NCBI RefSeq assembly: GCF_006715005.1 | Contig: NZ_VFMJ01000002.1 | Coordinates: 1-64,000, forward strand | Direction of reading: 5' to 3' | DNA from: Serratia marcescens | Lineage (GTDB): Bacteria; Pseudomonadota; Gammaproteobacteria; Enterobacterales; Enterobacteriaceae | Length of the DNA: 64,000 bases | In this document: positions 56,779 to 64,000 of the stretch, one piece after another | How positions within the stretch are numbered: position 1 is the first letter of the stretch | Layout of the letters: each line of letters opens with the position of its first letter | The notes under the pieces: model-generated | Database searches by the model: none | The model's input: only the letters and a program-made list of their open reading frames with translations | Told to the model about the DNA's origin: nothing | Translations under genes and position numbers: made by a program

Positions 56779-59751
56779 GCTATTTTTTGACCTTTCGACT
56801 TTGGCTGGTCTCAGCCGACGAAACTTACCAGAAGCCGGTATCCGGTTGCTTTTCCAGATATAATCGCCTGTCAGATTGATGTGTTCCCATCCTAACGGCG
56901 ACAAATGCGACAGCAGTTGTTCGTTGATCTTCAGCCCTTTACGCTTCAGGGCATCGACAGCTCTTTCCATATACACCGTATTCCACAGCGAGATCGCAGC
57001 CGTCAGCAGCGTCAGTCCGCTGGCGCGGTAGCTCTGATTTTCCGGCTTTCGGTCTCTGATTTCTCCCAACCGGTGCATAAATACCGCCCGCGCTAGCGCG
57101 TTACGGGCTTCACCTTTATTCAGCCCCGCCTGTACCCGGCGACGCAGTGCCGGATCGCGGAACCAGTCGAGCATAAACAGGGTTCGCTCAATGCGGCCAA
57201 TTTCTCTAAGTGCTTTGGCCAGTCCGTTTTGTTTGGGATAGCTGGCAAGCTTTTTCAGCATCAGTGACGCCGTCACGGTGCCCTGCTTTATCGAGGTCGC
57301 CAGACGCAGTACTTCCCGCCAGTGAATTTCAATTTCTTTCAGGTTCAGGCTGGTTGTTGATATCAGCGACTGAAGCGCCTGGAATTGATCCGCTTTCCCT
57401 TTGATAAATAGCTTCTTGTCGTAGATATCCCGAATTCGTGGACAGAACGCAAATCCCAGCAGATGCATCAGGGCAAAGACATGATCGGTGAAACCCGCGG
57501 TATCGGTGTAATGCTCCCTGATTTCCAGGTCGCTTTCGTGGTACAGCAAACCATCGAGCACATGGGTTGAATCCCTGACCCGACTGATTATGCAGGTGTA
57601 AAACGGACTGTATTGATCCGAAATATGGGTATAAAACTGACGTCCTGGCTCCTGCCCGTATTTCGGATTAACTTGCCCTGCGTAGCGGCCTGAGTTGCCT
57701 GTTCTGAAATTCTGTCCATCTGATGATGAGGTTGTCCCGTCTCCCCAGAATGCCGCCAGCGACCTTTTCCCCTGCGCGTTCACCAGTTCTGCAAGGGCGG
57801 CTGAATAGGTTTCGTCACGGATGTACCATGCCTGAATATCTTCGAGTGATGATTTGGTGCTCCCGGGGCAGGCTTCTGCCATTTTGGTCAGGCCAAGATT
57901 GATGCCATCCGCAAGAATGGTGGTGAGAAGCAGGCGGGTATCGGGACGGGTAATGTCATTTTTTATATGCGAAAAATGTCGGGTAAACGTCGTCCAGCTG
58001 TTTACCTCGTCGAGAATTTCCGTGATTTTAGGGCGCGGTAGCATGCTGTAAACCAGCTCTGCCAGCGGTGAAACCTGCACCGGAACGCTGTTATCCAGCG
58101 GAGAGACTTTTACGCCCCTGTCAGATATTTCTACATCAGGCAGCTCACCAAGGGCAGCCATGGCATTGACCTCTTCAAGCCTGGACTGAAGCAGGGTCAT
58201 ACGGCTGGTAATGTACTCATGATAATCAGCAGATACGGGCAGTGGCAGCGCCGGTGTGAGTTTGTCAAAGTCCTTTTCGGGAATGAGGTAATCATCAAAA
58301 TTTTTGTAGCGGCGTGAACCTTTAACCCAGATGTCCCCGGAGCGCAACGCCCCCTTAAGCTCGCTGAGCGCACAAAATTCATAATACTGCCGGTCAATAC
58401 CCGCAGGTGTAATCACCACCTTGCGCCAGCTTTCTGGGACAAACTCAAGCGGCGCTGTCGCCGGAACTTTACGTGACTGCTTCCGGTACATATCCTTGAT
58501 CACAACCAGCGCATCAGCCAGAGGTTGCGCAGCCGGGGTGGCGACTAACTGTAAAGCGGACAACATGCGCGGGGCATATTTCCGTAATGTGCTGTATTTC
58601 TCAGTAATAATATGCAGCGGGTCAAAATTATTTTTTCTGGCGAGATGGCGTGTTTCTTCCAGACTGGCGACAAATTCAGGCCATGGGAGTATGTTTTCTA
58701 TTGCGAGCCATGGATCGCCACCGGAATCGCGGGCATCAGACAGTGCCTGACCGACATCGATGTACTGCCTCAGTTTTGACTGGATCAGCTTTCCGGTCTG
58801 CTGAAGGCGCTCAGCCTGTGTTCTTTTGGCTTTACTGAAAAGGCTGTTCAGCATTCGCTCATGCAGCTCAATCACTTCGTCTGTCAGTGTGGCTCTGGCT
58901 TCTTCCAGCACGCACACCAGGATCGCATGACGCCGGGCTGCTGAAAATCGGGTCAAATCCCGGCTACTCATCTTTCGGCCTTCCCGCGCCAATTTCAGCA
59001 ACCGGTTCTGGTGAATGGTACGATCTATACCTTCAGGTAATGCCAGCAATTCAATGCTACTGAGCCGATCAAGATGTTGCAGCACGTTCTTACCATTGAT
59101 TTTACCCGGTGGTTGCAGAAGCCATGTCAGCCTGGAAGGCTGATTATCTGATGACTCAAGTAAACGATCCAGGGCATCCCTGTGCGCCGGAGTTAACGGG
59201 GCATTCAGGGTCTGAAACACGATTTTATCGCCACCTGCCATGGCCTCCGCACAGGTGCGCTCCACGACATCAATCGCGGGGATTATCACGTTGTTCTGCC
59301 GAAGCCAGACCAATAACTCTTCGGCCAGGAGAATGCCTTTATCGGTGCGTGTCGCCATCGGCAGCAGGTGTGTAATGCAGTCCTGCTGTATTTTGCCTGT
59401 GAACGCCTTTACGCCAATATAGCGGTACAGTTCGGTTAAATGCTCACGCCGGGTCGTATCCCTGCCGGAAAGATAAGCAGGCCAGAGATCCCCGGTGAGT
59501 TTTAGCCTGCTGGCGATATGCTTCAGCAGCGTATCAGAGGGTGGAATTTTTTTATCCGGGACAAAGCCGACATTTTTTAGATAGCAAAGAAGGACGGCAA
59601 AACCAAAACGGCTGGCGGGTTTACGGTGAGCACTGATAAGCGCAAGATCATGTTCACTGAAATAGGCCATTCGGGTCAGCGTTAACTCATCGTCGGGCAA
59701 TGCCAGTAATGATTCTCTTTCCGACAGTGAAAGAATCTGCCTCCTTGCCAT
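56764..59751 (-). CDS. tnpA: Tn3-family transposase
   Basis: A 995-aa transposase. ATG 59,751 has GAGG 8 nt upstream (a longer frame upstream lacks this). The N-terminal DUF4158 part (LSLSERESLLALPDDELTLTRMAYFSEHDLALI) is followed by the C-terminal DDE_Tnp_Tn3 domain with FWGDGTTSSSDGQNFRT, HYTDTAGFTDHVFALMHLLGFAF and the Glu-containing last helix region. Length is that of full Tn3-family transposases. Its last codons are within the left inverted repeat. Confidence 0.95.
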   Translation of the reverse strand: MARRQILSLSERESLLALPDDELTLTRMAYFSEHDLALISAHRKPASRFGFAVLLCYLKNVGFVPDKKIPPSDTLLKHIASRLKLTGDLWPAYLSGRDTTRREHLTELYRYIGVKAFTGKIQQDCITHLLPMATRTDKGILLAEELLVWLRQNNVIIPAIDVVERTCAEAMAGGDKIVFQTLNAPLTPAHRDALDRLLESSDNQPSRLTWLLQPPGKINGKNVLQHLDRLSSIELLALPEGIDRTIHQNRLLKLAREGRKMSSRDLTRFSAARRHAILVCVLEEARATLTDEVIELHERMLNSLFSKAKRTQAERLQQTGKLIQSKLRQYIDVGQALSDARDSGGDPWLAIENILPWPEFVASLEETRHLARKNNFDPLHIITEKYSTLRKYAPRMLSALQLVATPAAQPLADALVVIKDMYRKQSRKVPATAPLEFVPESWRKVVITPAGIDRQYYEFCALSELKGALRSGDIWVKGSRRYKNFDDYLIPEKDFDKLTPALPLPVSADYHEYITSRMTLLQSRLEEVNAMAALGELPDVEISDRGVKVSPLDNSVPVQVSPLAELVYSMLPRPKITEILDEVNSWTTFTRHFSHIKNDITRPDTRLLLTTILADGINLGLTKMAEACPGSTKSSLEDIQAWYIRDETYSAALAELVNAQGKRSLAAFWGDGTTSSSDGQNFRTGNSGRYAGQVNPKYGQEPGRQFYTHISDQYSPFYTCIISRVRDSTHVLDGLLYHESDLEIREHYTDTAGFTDHVFALMHLLGFAFCPRIRDIYDKKLFIKGKADQFQALQSLISTTSLNLKEIEIHWREVLRLATSIKQGTVTASLMLKKLASYPKQNGLAKALREIGRIERTLFMLDWFRDPALRRRVQAGLNKGEARNALARAVFMHRLGEIRDRKPENQSYRASGLTLLTAAISLWNTVYMERAVDALKRKGLKINEQLLSHLSPLGWEHINLTGDYIWKSNRIPASGKFRRLRPAKVERSKNSLNVQ

Positions 59752-59799
59752 ATAGTTTCCCTCATAAATTATTCGATACGGTATTTTTAACAAAAATGG

Positions 59800-59906
59800 T
59801 TATCGCATAAGGGTACACCCTGACGCCATAATCAAAACGTGACGGATCACAATGAATGACATAACCTATATGCGATAGATTTAATGCAATAATCTAAATG
59901 CGATAG
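59800..59906. other. Candidate res site of the Tn3-family transposon
   Basis: Between the divergent tnpA and tnpR genes the box ATGCGATA occurs at about 59,870 and 59,898 and in inverted form (TTATCGCAT) at 59,800. This is the usual place and layout for resolvase binding sites, and also for the tnpA/tnpR promoters. Subsite borders were not determined. Confidence 0.6.
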
Positions 59907-59918
59907 CATGGTGAAAAA

Positions 59919-60569
59919 ATGTTCATAAGAGCTTATTTAAGGGCATCGACGGAAGATCAGTTTGCTGATCGGGCAAAAGAGATGCTGGAGCAGTTCGTTC
60001 AGGAGCGAGGACATAAAATTGCCAGCCACTACCGGGAGAACATCAGTGGCACAAAACTTGACCGTCCGGAACTGGGACGCTTACTGATGGACAGTCACCA
60101 CAATGATATTTTACTGGTCGAGCAGATAGACCGCCTAACCCGACTGAGCAACAACGACTGGATGACGCTGAAAAAGCAGATCGAACAGCACGAATTGCGG
60201 ATTGTCAGTCTTGATGTCCCCACTTCGTGGCAGGCTTTATCGGATAAAGAACCGTCTCAGACCGATCCTATAACCCGCGCCGTTATTACTGCTATCAACA
60301 ATATGCTGATAGACCTGATGGCCGCTATGTCGCATAAGGATTGGTTGAGCCGTCGCCAGCGACAAAAGCAGGGGATTGAGCGAGCTCACTCCCTGGGGAA
60401 ATATCGTGGCAAACAAGCTGATCGTGAGCGTCACCAAAAAGTACTGTACTACCGACAGGTCAAGAAATTGAGCATTCGGGAGACTGCCGAGGCAACGGGT
60501 TACAGTTCTTCCCAAGTCTGCAGAATACAGGCGCTTTATCATAAAGCATCCGAAGACGGCAAAGGATAA
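59919..60569 (+). CDS. tnpR: Serine resolvase
   Basis: A 216-aa serine recombinase. The catalytic Ser10 is in AYLRASTEDQ, with IDRLTRLSNNDW and the long helix region following. The C-terminal HTH (LSIRETAEATGYSSSQVCRIQALY) binds res. It resolves cointegrates. It is divergent from tnpA over the res region. Confidence 0.93.
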   Translation: MFIRAYLRASTEDQFADRAKEMLEQFVQERGHKIASHYRENISGTKLDRPELGRLLMDSHHNDILLVEQIDRLTRLSNNDWMTLKKQIEQHELRIVSLDVPTSWQALSDKEPSQTDPITRAVITAINNMLIDLMAAMSHKDWLSRRQRQKQGIERAHSLGKYRGKQADRERHQKVLYYRQVKKLSIRETAEATGYSSSQVCRIQALYHKASEDGKG

Positions 60570-60772
60570 TTTTCCCAGCCCCACAGTTCGAATCAGAGCT
60601 GGGACGGATTGCGTCAAATACACTGCGATGCTTGCCTGGGAATACCTATGCCGTTAGACTGCCTACGACATAATAAACGGATCACTATCACGTAATCATG
60701 CGTCTTACTCCACCTTAAGTCCCCACCCCTCTGACAGGCTGAAGCGCTACCGCTTCAACGCCTTCACACTCA

Positions 60773-60795
60773 ATCCCAGCCCTGGGATGCTTTTT
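60773..60795 (+). terminator. Rho-independent terminator after tnpR
   Basis: ATCCCAG-CC-CTGGGAT, a 7-bp perfect stem followed by GCTTTTTG. It lies 204 bp after tnpR and 62 bp before the SulP gene. The rest of 60,570-60,856 holds no gene. Confidence 0.75.
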
Positions 60796-60856
60796 GTATC
60801 TGCAATTTGACTAAAACAGCCCCGCTATCGGGGAAATAACTATCAGGATAGTAAAA

Positions 60857-62335
60857 ATGCTGTTGTCCTCAACACGTAAGGACTGGCTCGGTAACATCCG
60901 TGGGGATGTGCTGGCCGGTATTGTCGTTGCTCTCGCTTTGATCCCTGAAGCTATCGCATTCTCCATTATTGCCGGTGTCGATCCCAAAGTGGGGCTCTAT
61001 GCCGCGTTCTCGATTGCCGTCATCATCGCCTTTGTCGGCGGCAGACCGGGAATGATTTCCTCCGCTACCGGAGCCATGGCGTTACTGATGGTGACTTTGG
61101 TGAAAGAGCACGGGCTTGAATACCTGCTTGCAGCCACAGTGCTGACGGGTATCCTTCAACTGGTTGCGGGTTATCTCAAACTGGGTAACCTGATGCGCTT
61201 TGTCTCTCGTTCCGTCGTTACCGGTTTCGTCAATGCACTGGCCATCCTTATTTTTATGGCTCAATTACCTGAGCTGACGGATGTAACCTGGCATGTTTAT
61301 GCCATGACTGCCGCCGGGTTGGCGATCATTTATCTGTTTCCTCTGCTCAATAAAACCATCCCATCCCCTCTGGTGTGCATTGTGGTGTTGACTGCGATCT
61401 CAATCGGCCTGGGGCTTGAAATCCGTACCGTGGGTGATATGGGCGAACTACCTGATAGCCTGCCGATGTTCCTGATACCGGATGTACCACTCAATCTCAA
61501 CACGCTCATGATTATACTGCCTTACTCTGCCGGGCTGGCGGTGGTCGGGCTACTGGAATCCATGATGACGGCAACCATTGTTGATGATTTAACCGATACG
61601 GCCAGCGACAAGAACCGCGAGTGCAAGGCTCAAGGGATCGCCAATATCTGTACCGCATTCATCGGGGGGATGGCAGGTTGTGCGATGATCGGCCAGTCAA
61701 TCATCAATATCAAATCCGGTGGTAGGGGGCGACTTTCAACATTAACTGCCGGGGTCGTGCTGCTTTGCATGGTGGTCTTCCTCAATGACTGGGTTTCACG
61801 TATCCCGATGGCAGCCCTGGTGGCCGTGATGATTATGGTGTCTATCGGGACGTTTTCATGGCGCTCAATCGCCAATCTGCGGATACATCCTCTGTCAACC
61901 AGCGTAGTGATGATCGCTACGGTCGTGGTCGTAGTCGCCACCCATAACCTGGCCTACGGAGTTCTGGTCGGCGTCCTGATTGCGGCCATGAACTTTGCCA
62001 ATAAAATTGCCCGCTTTATGCTTGTTGACACCGCGCTAGATGAAGGCCGACGTGTTTATACCGTGCGCGGACAGGTTTTCTTTGCGACATCAGAGCGGTT
62101 TACCCAGGTATTTGATTTTAAAGAAGCGATCGACGAGGTTGTTATTGACGTTAGCCACGCCCACTTCTGGGATATCACCTCCGTGAGCGCACTGGATAAA
62201 GTGGTGATTAAATTCCGTCGCGAGGGGACTGACGTTGAAATCAAGGGAATGAATGAAGCTACCACTACCCTTGTTGATCGGTTTGGTGTGCATGATAAAC
62301 CAGAAGAAGTTGAAAAAATAATGAGTGGCCATTAA
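60857..62335 (+). CDS. SulP-family anion transporter with STAS domain
   Basis: A 492-aa transporter. The N-terminal [33 protein letters not shown] matches the first conserved part of SulP proteins. About ten to twelve membrane segments follow up to residue 385. The C-terminal STAS domain ([28 protein letters not shown]) is present. SulP proteins move sulfate, bicarbonate or other anions, and the substrate cannot be read here. It is followed 17 bp later by the Usp gene, a pairing which suggests a bicarbonate or stress-linked role. Confidence 0.9.
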   Translation: MLLSSTRKDWLGNIRGDVLAGIVVALALIPEAIAFSIIAGVDPKVGLYAAFSIAVIIAFVGGRPGMISSATGAMALLMVTLVKEHGLEYLLAATVLTGILQLVAGYLKLGNLMRFVSRSVVTGFVNALAILIFMAQLPELTDVTWHVYAMTAAGLAIIYLFPLLNKTIPSPLVCIVVLTAISIGLGLEIRTVGDMGELPDSLPMFLIPDVPLNLNTLMIILPYSAGLAVVGLLESMMTATIVDDLTDTASDKNRECKAQGIANICTAFIGGMAGCAMIGQSIINIKSGGRGRLSTLTAGVVLLCMVVFLNDWVSRIPMAALVAVMIMVSIGTFSWRSIANLRIHPLSTSVVMIATVVVVVATHNLAYGVLVGVLIAAMNFANKIARFMLVDTALDEGRRVYTVRGQVFFATSERFTQVFDFKEAIDEVVIDVSHAHFWDITSVSALDKVVIKFRREGTDVEIKGMNEATTTLVDRFGVHDKPEEVEKIMSGH

Positions 62336-62352
62336 TCCATGAAGGAGCACTT

Positions 62353-63192
62353 ATGAAAAACACAATTATTGGTTGTATCGATGGTTCGTCGTCGGCCACT
62401 GCCGTTTGCCAATATGGCGCATGGGTTGCTAGCAAACTCAATGCGCCACTCACACTATTGCATGTACTTGAGAAAGCGGATGTTTCAGCCTCCCAAGACC
62501 TGAGTGGGAGCATCGGATTTGACAGTCGAGAGGCGCTACTGGAGGAACTGGTTCAGATTGAAGGTGAAAGAGCCCGCCTGATGAAAGAGCAGGGAAAACA
62601 GCTTCTTCGTGTTGCAGGGGAAATGGCGAGAAACATGGGTGTCAATGAGGTCAATGCCGTCCAGAAACACGGTGCTCTCGCCGAAATACTGGGTGAGATC
62701 CGGGATGCCAAAATGATGGTCCTGGGCCGTAAAGGTGAGCAATCTGAAACCCGTGGACATGTGGGGAGTCAGTTGGAGAGCGTTATCCGGCTCCAGAAGT
62801 GCCCGATCCTGGTAAGCACGGGAGATTTTTTGCCACCGACCAGAATCATGTTTGCCTATGACGGCAGTGCTGAAGGTAAAAATGTTCTGGAGCGGCTTGC
62901 CATCAGCCCATTACTACAGGGGATTGATTGCCACCTGGTGATGAATGGCGATGATCCCACCGCCCTTGAGGCTGCTCAGATTACGTTAGAAAATGCCGGT
63001 ATTAACAGTCAAGTTCATCTGATTTCTGGGAGCCATATCGCAGAGTCATTGTGTCGTTATGTGTCGGAGAATGATATCCACCTGATGATTATGGGGGCGT
63101 ACGGCCATTCCCGCCTCCGTCAGTTCTTTATCGGCAGTAACACAACGGCGATGCTGGCGAAAACACCTATCCCGCTGTTGATGATGAGGTAA
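62353..63192 (+). CDS. Tandem universal stress protein (UspA family)
   Basis: A 279-aa protein with two Usp domains. The N-terminal one starts NTIIGCIDGSSSATAVCQYGA and ends in VLGRKGEQSETRGHVGSQLESVIR. The C-terminal one starts RIMFAYDGSAEGKN and ends with the ATP-binding motif MGAYGHSRLRQFFIGSNTTAML. AAGGAG stands before the start. Tandem Usp proteins bind ATP and occur next to transporters that they may regulate. It is in an operon with the SulP gene. Confidence 0.92.
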   Translation: MKNTIIGCIDGSSSATAVCQYGAWVASKLNAPLTLLHVLEKADVSASQDLSGSIGFDSREALLEELVQIEGERARLMKEQGKQLLRVAGEMARNMGVNEVNAVQKHGALAEILGEIRDAKMMVLGRKGEQSETRGHVGSQLESVIRLQKCPILVSTGDFLPPTRIMFAYDGSAEGKNVLERLAISPLLQGIDCHLVMNGDDPTALEAAQITLENAGINSQVHLISGSHIAESLCRYVSENDIHLMIMGAYGHSRLRQFFIGSNTTAMLAKTPIPLLMMR

Positions 63193-63200
63193 CTCACGTC

Positions 63201-63224
63201 GCCCGTAGAAACTCTACGGGCTTT
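63201..63224 (+). terminator. Terminator after the usp gene
   Basis: GCCCGTAG-AAACT-CTACGGGC, an 8-bp perfect stem followed by CTTTC, 9 bp after the usp stop codon. The following zinc-finger gene probably has its own promoter. Confidence 0.8.
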
Positions 63225-63334
63225 CACTGGTATCTATCTTGTTCTATTGCAACTCGAACGAGATTGGCCAATTTTCATCGCTGTACGATTTACGGTGAAA
63301 TGTACAAGATCCATTGAATGCAAAGGATGAAAAA

Positions 63335-63655
63335 ATGAGTGAGTTACCCAAGAAAGATAGGTCCCCCGAGGCGGCAAGCCAACTCAAACTTAAAGACATT
63401 GCTCGACAGCTACAGATACTCATGCTTAACGAGGGGATCACGCCAGAAGAATTGGTGAGTTGTGCTAATGCAGTAAAGAGTAGCTACGATAATCGTTTAC
63501 TTTCTCCCGAACTGGCATTATCACCAGAGCGAATGTGTCATTTTTGTCAAAAAACAACGCAAAAGGTCAAAATCCTTATTGCAGGGCCAGGAGTGAATAT
63601 CTGTGATAAATGTATTCAAATGTGTAATGAGATGATAGAGAGAAACACCCAGTAA
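63335..63655 (+). CDS. Small protein with ClpX-type C4 zinc finger
   Basis: A 106-aa protein. ATG 63,335 has AAGGA at 8 nt. The C-terminal part ([35 protein letters not shown]) is the zinc-binding domain of ClpX with four Cys, while no AAA ATPase follows. The N-terminal part is helical ([30 protein letters not shown]). In ClpX this domain dimerises and binds adaptors and substrates such as SspB. A free copy might interfere with or recruit host ClpXP, which is inference. Confidence 0.8.
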   Translation: MSELPKKDRSPEAASQLKLKDIARQLQILMLNEGITPEELVSCANAVKSSYDNRLLSPELALSPERMCHFCQKTTQKVKILIAGPGVNICDKCIQMCNEMIERNTQ

Positions 63656-63779
63656 AGACGATGATCTTTACCATTCTTGGTCTTTAAATATCTTTTCGGA
63701 TGAAAAGGATTTCTTTTCTATTTATCCCCAGAAGCCCGATAAGTGCACCAACCATGCTCAGAACTGACTAAAAAATAAG

Positions 63780-63817
63780 CTTAACGTACAATAATTCTCT
63801 ATATCCAAACTGACCCC
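63780..63817 (-). repeat. Right terminal inverted repeat of the Tn3-family transposon
   Basis: 38 bp, the reverse complement of the left end apart from two bases, followed directly by TGAAT. Between the zinc-finger gene (63,655) and this end I see no gene. Confidence 0.95.
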
Positions 63818-63822
63818 TGAAT

Positions 63823-64000
63823 GCGCGTCAGCGCATGCAGGCGACAACAGTCCTGTAAGAGAACACCCTAAGGTTAGGGTCGCCGGTAGCGCGGCATAGC
63901 CGCCCTGCTTTGATAGATTTCACCTATCCAGCCCCTCGCCCTGATAAGCCAATTTTACTTACAGCGTTGGGTAGCTATTTGTGCGCGGTCGGAGTGGACA
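63823..64000. other. Continuation of the sequence that followed umuC before the insertion
   Basis: About 180 bp to the window edge, with a short palindromic stretch near the start (TGCGCGTCAGCGCA) and no gene that I can support. Before the transposon came in, this stretch directly followed the umuC stop codon. Confidence 0.5.

Larger units (their letters stand above)
56741..63817. mobile_element. Tn3-family transposon, 7,077 bp
   Basis: The element is bounded by 38-bp inverted repeats (36 of 38 identical) beginning GGGGTCAGTTTGGATAT. The 5-bp direct repeat TGAAT lies on both sides (56,736-56,740 and 63,818-63,822). It holds tnpA (minus), a res region, tnpR (plus) and passenger genes for a SulP transporter, a tandem Usp and a small zinc-finger protein. 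All parts needed for transposition and resolution look intact, and the intact target duplication suggests a single, fairly recent insertion. Confidence 0.95.

Overview
The window is a segment of a conjugative plasmid, or a closely related conjugative element, from a member of the Enterobacterales. A Serratia- or Yersinia-like host is my guess and is not shown by the sequence. The evidence is a complete IncI-type thin-pilus operon (pilL to pilV), an IncI/Dot-Icm-type transfer operon (traH to traQ), a MOB-P relaxase pair beside a recognisable oriT, a psiB/psiA/YubM leading region, a ParF/ParG partition pair and a ResD-like multimer-resolution recombinase. No replication initiator, ssb, rRNA, tRNA or CRISPR array was seen.

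Layout. 0-11.8 kb (minus strand): the transfer operon traH-I-J-K, an extra membrane protein, primase, traL-M-N-O, an unknown 115-aa gene, traP and the start of traQ, which runs off the left edge. 11.9-13.0 kb: a low-GC acyltransferase where IncI plasmids carry the shufflon and rci. 13.0-24.0 kb (minus): pilL to pilV, including a 26-codon membrane peptide coupled to pilM. 24.0-25.5 kb: small regulators. 25.6-28.4 kb: relaxase (nikB-like), nikA-like gene, oriT, and a small divergent gene. 28.4-39.3 kb: the leading region, entirely on the minus strand, in short operons. Three of these follow copies of a roughly 290-bp GC-rich repeat, and their first genes share the same N-terminal leader. 39.3-43.4 kb: a metabolic cargo of LacI-type regulator, NhaC-type antiporter and PatB/MalY-type C-S lyase. 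43.6-46.4 kb: HTH protein, parG, parF, recombinase. 46.4-51.0 kb: accessory island with a TIR/deoxyribosyltransferase-like protein, a membrane protein, an Rpn nuclease, DUF2913, STM2901-family, DUF1493 and XRE proteins. 51.3-53.8 kb: a colicin D-like bacteriocin with its immunity gene, bracketed by two solo Tn3-type terminal repeats. 53.9-56.7 kb: a high-GC recA-umuD-umuC operon behind a LexA box. 56,741-63,817: an intact 7,077-bp Tn3-family transposon (tnpA, tnpR, SulP transporter, tandem Usp, ClpX-zinc-finger-like protein) with 38-bp inverted repeats and a TGAAT target duplication.

How the parts fit. The nic-like site orientation predicts that the + strand enters the recipient from about 27,966 rightwards, so every leading-region gene has the incoming strand as its template. 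This suits expression from single-stranded promoters. PsiB (a RecA/SOS inhibitor), PsiA, the KlcA/ArdB-like antirestriction protein and a DNA methyltransferase would protect the incoming strand. Later, DNA damage would induce both the bacteriocin and a self-contained RecA-polymerase V cassette through two LexA boxes about 390 bp apart.
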